Assembly (NCBI RefSeq): GCF_014251255.1
Contig: NZ_CP059182.1
Location: forward strand, 1 to 64,000
Source of the DNA: Blattabacterium cuenoti
Lineage (GTDB): Bacteria > Bacteroidota > Bacteroidia > Flavobacteriales > Blattabacteriaceae
DNA length: 64,000 nt
Direction: 5' to 3'
In this document: positions 27,150-34,925 of the stretch, in pieces
Layout: every line of letters begins with the position of its first letter
Position numbering within the stretch: position 1 is the stretch's first letter
Translations under genes and position numbers: made by a program
Notes under the pieces: generated by a model
Told to the model about the DNA's origin: nothing
Database searches by the model: none
What the model saw: only the letters and a program-made list of their open reading frames with translations

Positions 27150-27890
27150 ATGTCATTAATAGTCAAAAATCTGTATAAAAAACGTAAAAAAAAATACATA
27201 GTAAAAAATGTTTCTTTGCAATTATCTCAAGGAGAAATAGTAGGATTAATAGGTCCTAATGGAGCTGGGAAAACAACTTTTTTTTATATGATAGTGGGAT
27301 TAATTATGCCTGATCAAGGAAAAATTTTTCTTAATGGAGAAAACATCACAAAAGTACCTATGTATCAACGTTCTAGAAAAGGAATTGGATATTTATCACA
27401 AGAACCATCTATTTTTAGAAAATTATCTGTAGAAGATAATATTTTATGCATATTAGAAATGAAAAAAAATTCTTCTAAAGAAAGAAAAGAAAAAACAGAA
27501 AAACTTATTCAGGAATTTAGATTGCAACATATTCGAAAAATACGTGGAGATCTTCTTTCTGTCGGAGAACGTAGACGTACTGAAATTGCTAGATGTTTAG
27601 CAACAAAACCTAATTTTATTCTTTTGGATGAACCTTTTTCTGGAATAGATCCAATAGCTACGGAAGAATTAAAAAAAATTCTTTTTTCTTTGAAAGAAAA
27701 AAGAATTGGAATATTGATAACTGATCATAATGTACAAGAAACATTTCTAATAGCAGATTCTCTTTATTTTATGTTTGAAGGAAACATATTAAAAAAAGGT
27801 TCCTCTAAGGAATTAATACAAGATCCTATAGTAAAACAAGTTTATTTAGGAAATAGGAATAATAGATTATTAGAATTAATAAAAAAATAA
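27150..27890 (+). CDS. lptB: LPS export ABC transporter ATP-binding protein LptB
   Basis: Stand-alone ATPase that powers extraction of LPS from the inner membrane. Walker A is GPNGAGKTTFFYM, the Q-loop region is GIGYLSQEPSIFRKLSVEDNI (split here for length: GIGYLSQEPSIF then RKLSVEDNI), the signature is LSVGERRRTEIARCLA, Walker B is FILLDEPFSGID and the H-loop is LITDHNVQE. YLSQEPSIFRKL and the GERRR signature are characteristic of LptB. At 246 aa it is full length. It is divergent from surA. LptF/LptG are not in this window. Confidence 0.93.
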   Translation: MSLIVKNLYKKRKKKYIVKNVSLQLSQGEIVGLIGPNGAGKTTFFYMIVGLIMPDQGKIFLNGENITKVPMYQRSRKGIGYLSQEPSIFRKLSVEDNILCILEMKKNSSKERKEKTEKLIQEFRLQHIRKIRGDLLSVGERRRTEIARCLATKPNFILLDEPFSGIDPIATEELKKILFSLKEKRIGILITDHNVQETFLIADSLYFMFEGNILKKGSSKELIQDPIVKQVYLGNRNNRLLELIKK

Positions 27891-27898
27891 ATCAAATA

Positions 27899-28525
27899 AT
27901 GAATCATCGTTTCATAGGACCAGAAGTCGGATTATTTTTAAATGGAGAACCCCCAATTCCAATAGCTAAAAAAAATTTTTTTTATGAAAAAATATTTGCT
28001 GTAAATGGAGCTTTTTCCTATCTAAAAAAATTATCAATACAAGTTGATTGGACAATAGGAGATTTTGATTCTTTAAAAGAAAATTTAGAAAAATTAGACA
28101 ATAAATTTTTTAAAAATTATGATCAAAATTATACAGATTTTGATAAAGCATTGAAAATAATCTATAAAAAAGGTTTTTTTAATATAAATGTTTGGGGAGC
28201 TAGTGGAAAAGAACAAGATCATTTCTTGGGAAACTTATCTACAGCTTTAAAATACAAAAAAAAATTATCTATTATTTTTCATGATAATTATCATTCTTAT
28301 TTTTTTTCTCATAAAAAAAATTCTTTTTCTCATAAAAAAAATAAAAAAATTTCTCTTTTTCCATTTCCAAAAGTAGAAGGATTATCAACTTATGGTGTAA
28401 AATATCCTCTTACTAACAAATTATTAAAAATGGGTGAATGTATAGGAATTAGGAATGAAATTATACATAATAAAATAGAGATAAATTATAAAAAAGGAGA
28501 ATTATTAATCTTTTTAGAAAGATAA
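27899..28525 (+). CDS. thiN: Thiamine pyrophosphokinase
   Basis: Converts thiamine to thiamine diphosphate with ATP. The family motifs are WTIGDFDSLKEN and QNYTDFDKALKII (TD-x-x-KA), and the C-terminal domain has GLSTYGVKYPL. At 208 aa it is the usual size. A small in-frame duplication gives S-H-K-K-N twice in a poly-Lys stretch. It follows lptB by 8 bp. The product is the cofactor of SucA and other 2-oxo acid dehydrogenases in the cell. Confidence 0.88.
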   Translation: MNHRFIGPEVGLFLNGEPPIPIAKKNFFYEKIFAVNGAFSYLKKLSIQVDWTIGDFDSLKENLEKLDNKFFKNYDQNYTDFDKALKIIYKKGFFNINVWGASGKEQDHFLGNLSTALKYKKKLSIIFHDNYHSYFFSHKKNSFSHKKNKKISLFPFPKVEGLSTYGVKYPLTNKLLKMGECIGIRNEIIHNKIEINYKKGELLIFLER

Positions 28526-28536
28526 ATTTTTATCAA

Positions 28537-29064
28537 TCATAGATTCTGATTAATCCTAAAAATAATTTTATTCGTATGTCTTTCCAAGACATTATTTTCT
28601 CCTAAATTATTCAAAGAAATGTGAACATATCCATGGTAAATCATATTGAGAACAAATGCAGTTTGTTGAATAGGTCGTAAAAATTCATCTATAGTAAAAT
28701 TATTTCTAAATCCTGCATGGAAAGAGTTTTTTTCTGCTCCAGAAGTAATAGATACTAATAAATGTTTTCCTGAAAGAAAATCTTTTCCATCATTATATAA
28801 TTTTGTAAAAACTTTATCTTTCCATTCTTTTAAAAGAGATGGATAACTATACCAATAGAATGGAAATTGAAAAACAATGAATTTTACATTTATAATAATT
28901 TTAATTTCTTCATCTACTTTGATTTTAAAATCAGGATAAATATTGTATAAATCTCGTATAAGAATTCTTTCTTTATTTTTATCATGAATGATTTTTACAA
29001 TTTTTTTGTTCAAAAAAGATTTCTCTATGTTAGGATGAGCTACTAAAAACAAAATTTTTTTCAT
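28537..29064 (-). CDS. Flavodoxin-fold NAD(P)H oxidoreductase (KefF/MdaB/NQO-like)
   Basis: Probable FMN/FAD-dependent quinone reductase. The N-terminal LFLVAHPNIEKSFLNKKIV carries the flavodoxin-fold phosphate loop (AHP-x-x-x-S). VFQFPFYWYSYPSLLKEWKDKV is the hallmark of the NQO/KefF family, followed by GKHLLVSITSGA. At 175 aa it is normal for the family. No Kef potassium channel gene is adjacent, so a general quinone or redox-stress role is more likely; the substrate is not known. Confidence 0.82.
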   Translation of the reverse strand: MKKILFLVAHPNIEKSFLNKKIVKIIHDKNKERILIRDLYNIYPDFKIKVDEEIKIIINVKFIVFQFPFYWYSYPSLLKEWKDKVFTKLYNDGKDFLSGKHLLVSITSGAEKNSFHAGFRNNFTIDEFLRPIQQTAFVLNMIYHGYVHISLNNLGENNVLERHTNKIIFRINQNL

Positions 29065-29101
29065 TTTGTTATGAAAATAAAAAAAAAATAAACTTAAAAA
29101 C

Positions 29102-30037
29102 TTAAATTAAACTATTTAATTTTAATTTCTTCATCATATTGGAAATATGATTAGCAGAATTTTTCAAAAGATCTCTTTCTTCTTTGTTTAACTGTAATTC
29201 TATAATTTTTTCAACTCCATCTTTTCCCAAAAGAACAGGAACTCCTAGATATATATTTTTCAAATCATATTCTCCTTTTAAAAAAACAGAACATGAAAAA
29301 ATACGTTTTGAGTCTTTTATGATAGCTTCTACCATTTGAACGACAGATGCACTAGGTGCCATCCAAGCAGATGTTCCTAGTAAATTGACAATCTGTTCTC
29401 CACCCTTTTTTGTTTTTTCAATAATATCCTGATTTTTATCTTTTGATAAAAATTCCTGTATTGGAATTCCAGAGACAGAGGTATATCTATATAAAGGGAC
29501 CATAGTATCTCCATGTCCACCCAATAACAAAGATTGTATATCATGAGGAGAACAATTCAATTCTCTTGATAAAAAATAACGATATCTAACTGAATCTAAT
29601 ATTCCAGCCATTCCTATGACACGAGAAGAGTCCACTCTTAATGTCATATAACTAACATAAGACATTACATCCAATGGATTAGACACTATTATAAACTTTG
29701 CTTTTGGAGAAAAAAGGATAGATTTTTTAGTTACAGAATGAATTATTTCTGCATTTGTGTTCATTAAATCATCGCGATTCATTCCTGGTTTTCTAGGAAT
29801 CCCACAAGTAATAATAATAATTTCAGAATTTTCTGATTTGGAAAAATCATTAGTGATTCCAATAACATGAGTATTGGATCCTATAATGGAAAGCATCTGA
29901 GAAATATCTAAACTTTTTCCTTCGGCAAATTTTTCTCTAACATCTAATAAAATAATTTCTTTCACTATGTCTTTTTGAGATAATAAACTAGCACATGATG
30001 CCCCCACATTCCCTGCTCCAATAATAGTAACTTTCAT
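29102..30037 (-). CDS. mdh: Malate dehydrogenase
   Basis: NAD-dependent malate/oxaloacetate interconversion in the TCA cycle. The Rossmann motif is IGAGNVGASCA at the N terminus, followed by the Asp-ended strand IILLDV. Substrate and catalytic residues are visible in CGIPRKPGMNRDDL, VSNPLDVMSYV and LLGGHGDTMVPL (active-site His). At 311 aa it is the LDH-like malate dehydrogenase type common in Bacteroidetes. It acts with SucA, SucB and SucC in this window. Divergent from gcvP. Confidence 0.95.
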   Translation of the reverse strand: MKVTIIGAGNVGASCASLLSQKDIVKEIILLDVREKFAEGKSLDISQMLSIIGSNTHVIGITNDFSKSENSEIIIITCGIPRKPGMNRDDLMNTNAEIIHSVTKKSILFSPKAKFIIVSNPLDVMSYVSYMTLRVDSSRVIGMAGILDSVRYRYFLSRELNCSPHDIQSLLLGGHGDTMVPLYRYTSVSGIPIQEFLSKDKNQDIIEKTKKGGEQIVNLLGTSAWMAPSASVVQMVEAIIKDSKRIFSCSVFLKGEYDLKNIYLGVPVLLGKDGVEKIIELQLNKEERDLLKNSANHISNMMKKLKLNSLI

Positions 30038-30076
30038 TTAATTATGTTTTTAATACAAATGTATGATTTTATCTAT

Positions 30077-30110
30077 TTTGAATGGTTCAGATAAAAAATA
30101 TTTAATTTTG
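30077..30110 (+). promoter_or_regulatory. Candidate Bacteroidetes-type promoter for gcvP
   Basis: A TTTG at 30077-30080 is followed after 22 bases by TAATTTTG at 30103-30110. This matches the Flavobacterium pattern TTG-N17-23-TAnnTTTG. A transcript starting just after it would leave almost no leader for the TTG at 30125 but a normal leader for the ATG at 30155. The genome is so AT-rich that chance matches are expected, so this is only a candidate. Confidence 0.4.
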
Positions 30111-30154
30111 TAATTGATTATTAATTGAATCAAAAAAAATATTTATTGTTGTTT

Positions 30155-33022
30155 ATGAACAAAGATTTCATATATAGACATATAGGACCTACCAACGAAG
30201 AAGTTTATAAAATGTTGAAAATATTAAAATGTCATTCTATCAAAGATTTAATAAATAAAACAATACCAAAAGAAATACGTTTTAACAAAAAACTAAATAT
30301 TCCGAATTCTATTTCTGAATATAAATATTTAAATCATATTTATAGAATTAGTAAAAAAAATAAAATTTATCGTTCTTATATAGGATTGGGATATAAAAAT
30401 ACTATAACTCCTGCTGTTATTCAAAGAAATATTTTAGAAAATCCAAATTGGTATACTCCTTACACTCCTTATCAATCCGAAATATCTCAAGGACGTTTGG
30501 AAGCATTAATCAATTTCCAAACTATGGTTTCAGACCTTACGGGAATGAATATAAGTAACGCCTCTATGTTAGATGAAGGAAGTGCAACAGCTGATGCAAT
30601 GTTTATGACTTATAAATATTCTCTAAAAAAAAGACGTGTCAAAAATTATCCACATTTTTTTGTTTCAAATGAAATCCTTCCACAAACATTGGATATTATA
30701 AAGACAAGATGTTATGGAATAGGAATTAATCTTGTTCAAGACTTTCACGAAAACATACAAAAAAGATCCAATGAAAAGGAAATATTTGGATTATTGCTTC
30801 CTTATCCTTCTTCTTCAGGAGAAATTTATGATTACAGTGAAACTATAAAATATGCAAAACTAAAAAATATATCGGTTATAATCTCTACAGATTTAATGGC
30901 TTTAACTTTGTTAAAACCTCCTGGAGAATGGGGAGCCGATGTAGTTGTAGGATCTACACAATCTTTTGGAATTCCTATGGGATATGGAGGACCTCATGCT
31001 GCTTTTTTTTCTACTCATGAAAAATATAAACGTCTTCTTCCAGGAAGAATTATTGGAGAGTCTTTGGATCGAAAGAACAAAAAAGCATTTCGTATGTCCC
31101 TACAAACAAGAGAACAACATATTAAACGAGAAAGAGCAACTTCTAATATATGTACATCACAGGTTTTACCTGCTATAATGGCCTCTATGTATGCTGTATA
31201 TCATGGTCCAGAAGGATTAAAATCTATAGCAGAAAATATTCATAAACGGACTAAAAAACTTGAATCATTACTGATGAATAACATTCATAATATTCATCAA
31301 ATAAATACATCTTATTTTGATACTCTTAGAATCAGAATAGATTCAACCAAAATAGAACCATTAAAAATGGTAGCTAAACGTAAAAAAACCAATTTCAGAT
31401 ATATAGATAAAAATCATTTAACAATTACTTTAGACGAGACGACTTGTTCTCAAGATATAGATCATATTGTTTCTATTTTTCATGAAGTTTATAATAATAA
31501 ATATCAAAAAATTAAAAAGAATAAAGAAAAAGAATCTAATAATAGAATTCCTAATTTTTTAAAAAGAACCTCTAATTTTTTAGAACATCAAATTTTCCAT
31601 AAGTTTCATTCAGAAAATGAACTAATTCGTTATATTAAAAAATTAGAAAAAAAAGATCTTTCATTAACACATTCAATGATTCCATTAGGATCATGTACTA
31701 TGAAATTAAATGCATCTGCAGAATTACTTTATTTAAACCAATATAAATGGAGAGATCTGCATCCTTTTGTTCCTGAAAATCAATCCAAAGGGTACCAGTT
31801 GATTATTAAAAATTTAAAAAAATATTTAAAAGAAATAACTGGATTTCATGGAATTTCTTTACAACCTAATTCAGGAGCTCAAGGAGAATATGCTGGACTA
31901 ATGGTTATAAAATATTATCATAATTCACGAAAAGAATCTAAAAGAAATATAGCATTAATTCCTTCTTCTTCACATGGAACTAATCCGGCATCCGCAATGA
32001 TGGCTGGAATGAAGGTGATCTTAATTTCTACTCAAAAAGATGGATCTATTGATAAAAATGATTTATTCAAAAAAGCAAAAGAGAATAAAAATTTTTTATC
32101 TGTATTTATGATCACTTATCCTTCTACTCATGGTGTATACGAATCTCATGTAAAAGAAATAATAGAAATTATTCATGAAAATGGAGGACAAGTTTATATG
32201 GATGGAGCAAATATGAATGCACAAGTAGGATTAATAAAACCGGCAAATTTAGGAGTGGATATTTGTCATCTTAATCTACATAAAACTTTTGCTATTCCTC
32301 ATGGAGGTGGTGGACCTGGAATGGGGCCTATTTGTGTTGCTCCTCATTTATCTCCTTTCCTTCCTAATCATCCTTTACAACAAACAAAGAAAAGAAAAAT
32401 GACATTAACAATTTCTTCTTCTCCATATGGATCTCCCCTTATTCTCCCTATTTCTTATGCTTATATTCGTTTATTGGGACCAAATGGATTAAAAAAATGT
32501 ACAGAAATATCTGTATTAAATGCTAATTACATAAAGGAAAAATTAAAAAATTATTATCAAATATTATATTCAGGAAAGAATGATACAGTAGCACATGAAT
32601 TGATTATAGACTGCAGAAATTTTAAAAAAACTATTGGAATAGAAGTAATAGATATTGCAAAAAGAATGATGGATTATGGATTTCATGCTCCTACTGTTTC
32701 TTTTCCTGTAGAAGGATGCATGATGATAGAACCTACAGAAAGTGAATCTAAAAAAGAATTAGATCTATTTATTGAAACAATGATAAATATACGAAAAGAA
32801 ATTAATGAAATTTCAGAAGGTAAATTTTCTAAAGAGGAAAATGTATTAAAAAATGCTCCACATAGTTTAGATTTATTAACAGAAAATAATTGGAAATATC
32901 CATATACTAGAAAAAAAGCTGCTTATCCATTGGATTGGGTAAGAGAAAGAAAATTTTGGCCTTCAACTGATAGAATAAATGATGGATATGGAGATAGAAA
33001 CTTGATTTGTACATGTACTTAA
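30155..33022 (+). CDS. gcvP: Glycine dehydrogenase (decarboxylating), glycine cleavage P protein
   Basis: PLP enzyme that decarboxylates glycine and passes the aminomethyl group to the lipoylated H protein. It is the single-chain form (about 955 aa) with two homologous halves. Recognisable blocks are FIYRHIGPTNEE at the N terminus, DEGSATADAM, PLGSCTMKLNA, and the cofactor lysine (about residue 710) in LNLHKTFAIPHGGGGPG. The ATG at 30155 is preferred over the in-frame TTG at 30125 because homologues start at the RHIG block. Its stop codon overlaps that of the convergent tsaD. GcvT, GcvH and Lpd are not in the window. Confidence 0.96.
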   Translation: MNKDFIYRHIGPTNEEVYKMLKILKCHSIKDLINKTIPKEIRFNKKLNIPNSISEYKYLNHIYRISKKNKIYRSYIGLGYKNTITPAVIQRNILENPNWYTPYTPYQSEISQGRLEALINFQTMVSDLTGMNISNASMLDEGSATADAMFMTYKYSLKKRRVKNYPHFFVSNEILPQTLDIIKTRCYGIGINLVQDFHENIQKRSNEKEIFGLLLPYPSSSGEIYDYSETIKYAKLKNISVIISTDLMALTLLKPPGEWGADVVVGSTQSFGIPMGYGGPHAAFFSTHEKYKRLLPGRIIGESLDRKNKKAFRMSLQTREQHIKRERATSNICTSQVLPAIMASMYAVYHGPEGLKSIAENIHKRTKKLESLLMNNIHNIHQINTSYFDTLRIRIDSTKIEPLKMVAKRKKTNFRYIDKNHLTITLDETTCSQDIDHIVSIFHEVYNNKYQKIKKNKEKESNNRIPNFLKRTSNFLEHQIFHKFHSENELIRYIKKLEKKDLSLTHSMIPLGSCTMKLNASAELLYLNQYKWRDLHPFVPENQSKGYQLIIKNLKKYLKEITGFHGISLQPNSGAQGEYAGLMVIKYYHNSRKESKRNIALIPSSSHGTNPASAMMAGMKVILISTQKDGSIDKNDLFKKAKENKNFLSVFMITYPSTHGVYESHVKEIIEIIHENGGQVYMDGANMNAQVGLIKPANLGVDICHLNLHKTFAIPHGGGGPGMGPICVAPHLSPFLPNHPLQQTKKRKMTLTISSSPYGSPLILPISYAYIRLLGPNGLKKCTEISVLNANYIKEKLKNYYQILYSGKNDTVAHELIIDCRNFKKTIGIEVIDIAKRMMDYGFHAPTVSFPVEGCMMIEPTESESKKELDLFIETMINIRKEINEISEGKFSKEENVLKNAPHSLDLLTENNWKYPYTRKKAAYPLDWVRERKFWPSTDRINDGYGDRNLICTCT

Positions 33023-34062
33023 TAAAATCTTTGAAATTTTGAATATGAACAGACATTAACAGAATCAAAAATATTTTTTTCATATTTAAGTAATCCTGTT
33101 ATGGCTATCATCGCAGCATTGTCTGTTGCATATTTTTTTTTTGGAATAAAAATTTCCCATTTTTTGTTTTGTTTTTCAAAAACAAGAAAATGGCGTATGA
33201 TTTCACTATTAGCAGAAACTCCTCCTGCTAAAGAGACTCTAAAAATTCCGGTATCTGAAATAGCTGCTTTCACCTTTTCTAAAAGAATCTCTGCAATGAT
33301 TCTTTGGATAGAAGCACATAAATCGTATAAATTATTTTCAATGAAATATGGATTTTTTTTTGATTTATTTTTAATAAATTGCAAAACATGACTTTTTAAT
33401 CCACTAAAACTAAAATCTAATCCTTTTACTAAAGGTTTTGAAAAAATAAATCTTTTGTAATTTCCTCTTTTAGAAAAAGATTCCAGTTTTGGCCCCCCAG
33501 GATAAGAAAAACCAAACATTCTAGCTATTTTATCAAAAGCATCTCCTACAGAATCATCTAAAGTAGATCCTAATATATCCATTTTGAAAAAATCACTAAC
33601 TTTTACTATTTGAGTATGTCCTCCACTTATCATTAAACATAAAAATGGAAATTTTGGATAAGAATTTTTGTTTATATTCACTTTTTTTATAAACTGAGAA
33701 AGAATATGAGCTTGGACATGGTTAACGCTTATCAAAGGAATTTTTAATCCCATTGAAAATGATTTTGCAAAAGAAGCTCCTACTAATAAAGGACCTATTA
33801 ACCCTGGTCCTAGGGTAAAAGATACAGCATCAATTTGATTTTTTTTTATTTTTGCAGATGAAATAGCCATATTTACAGCCTTTGTGAGATATTTATCATG
33901 TAGTCTTGCAGCTAACTCTGGAACAACGCCGCCATATTTTTCATGAATTTTTTGATGAAGAATGATATTGGATAATACATTTCTATCTCTGTTAATAACA
34001 GAGACAGCAGTATCGTCACATGACGTTTCTATTCCAAGAATAACAATAGATTTTTTTTTCAT
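33019..34062 (-). CDS. tsaD: tRNA N6-threonylcarbamoyladenosine transferase TsaD
   Basis: Transfers threonylcarbamoyl to A37 of ANN-decoding tRNAs. The ASKHA-fold motifs are ILGIETSCDDTAVSV at the N terminus, SVNHVQAHILSQF with two metal-binding histidines, MISGGHTQIV, and LAGGVSANSEI near the C terminus. At 347 aa it is normal. It belongs to the near-universal gene set kept even in very small genomes. It converges with gcvP, the stop codons sharing bases. Confidence 0.96.
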   Translation of the reverse strand: MKKKSIVILGIETSCDDTAVSVINRDRNVLSNIILHQKIHEKYGGVVPELAARLHDKYLTKAVNMAISSAKIKKNQIDAVSFTLGPGLIGPLLVGASFAKSFSMGLKIPLISVNHVQAHILSQFIKKVNINKNSYPKFPFLCLMISGGHTQIVKVSDFFKMDILGSTLDDSVGDAFDKIARMFGFSYPGGPKLESFSKRGNYKRFIFSKPLVKGLDFSFSGLKSHVLQFIKNKSKKNPYFIENNLYDLCASIQRIIAEILLEKVKAAISDTGIFRVSLAGGVSANSEIIRHFLVFEKQNKKWEIFIPKKKYATDNAAMIAITGLLKYEKNIFDSVNVCSYSKFQRFY

Positions 34063-34280
34063 ACTTAAAATTATAAGTTTGATCTGGATAAATAAAAATA
34101 TTTTTCATAATTATGAAATTATTATTAAAAAAAAAGTATTCTACACAATTTGATAGTAATTAAAAGTCAATGTAAAATTTGAAAAAAAAATACATTGAAT
34201 AATAATCAAATTCATCTTCAAAAGAAAGTTTTGTATCTTGGTATTTTTAATACCTTTAAAAAAAAATAAAATATAAAACA

Positions 34281-34784
34281 ATGATTCTAAGACATAATAC
34301 AGACGAAATAGACAATACTATTGTCAGAAAACTTAACATAAATGCTAGAACTCCATATACTGAAATTAGTAAACAAATCAGCAAAGAAATTAAACCTTTA
34401 TCCGTTGGAACTGTTCATGTTAGAGTTAAAAAATTAGAAGAAGCTGGAATTATAAAAGGAAGTACATTAATAATTGGATACGAGTCATTGGGATTTCATT
34501 TGATCGCTTTTGTAGGAATATTCTCTGATTCTAGAGAATCTCAATTAGTTAAAGAAGAATTAAAAAAAATTCCAAATGTTGTACAATTGTACATTACCTC
34601 AGGTAAGTATAATCTTTTTTGCAGAATTATAGCTAAAGATCCTTCAGATGCGAGAGATGTTATTTCTAAAATAGGAGAAATCAAAGGAGTTCTTAGAACA
34701 GAATCGACTATTTGTTTAGAAGAAAGCATTAATGATGAAAATAGATTACTATCTAACATATTACAACAACAACATCAATCATAA
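34281..34784 (+). CDS. Lrp/AsnC family transcriptional regulator
   Basis: N-terminal winged helix-turn-helix (IDNTIVRKLNINARTPYTEI ... VGTVHVRVKKLEEAGII) and a C-terminal RAM/ligand domain (LIAFVGIFSDS, KIPNVVQLYITSGKYNLFCRI). At 167 aa it is the standard Lrp/AsnC size, with an extra Gln-rich tail (ILQQQHQS). Such proteins sense amino acids and bind DNA as octamers. It is the only clear transcriptional repressor or activator in the window, which stands out in a genome that has otherwise shed regulators. The 218-bp gap upstream may hold its operator, but I cannot identify one. Confidence 0.92.
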   Translation: MILRHNTDEIDNTIVRKLNINARTPYTEISKQISKEIKPLSVGTVHVRVKKLEEAGIIKGSTLIIGYESLGFHLIAFVGIFSDSRESQLVKEELKKIPNVVQLYITSGKYNLFCRIIAKDPSDARDVISKIGEIKGVLRTESTICLEESINDENRLLSNILQQQHQS

Positions 34785-34856
34785 TAAGAATTTATTATAT
34801 AAAAAATGACGATATTATAATATCCTGTTCTCATTATTATTATTTATTGAAGTTTA

Positions 34857-34877
34857 TTATGTTGTTTTCCAACATAA
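34857..34877. terminator. Small hairpin between the Lrp gene and the 7TM-HD gene
   Basis: TTATGTTG (34857-34864) and CAACATAA (34870-34877) form an 8-bp perfect stem with a 5-nt loop. There is no strong T tract after it, so it could be a weak terminator or merely a secondary structure in the leader of the next gene. Confidence 0.3.
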
Positions 34878-34925
34878 CATATTCATCTTTCCAAAAAATT
34901 GCATAGTTTCAATTTTTTTAAGGAA

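Noticed and set aside
33009-33018. GTACATGTAC palindrome at the gcvP/tsaD junction as a terminator
   Set aside because: A 10-bp palindrome with no loop and no T tract cannot form a useful terminator hairpin.
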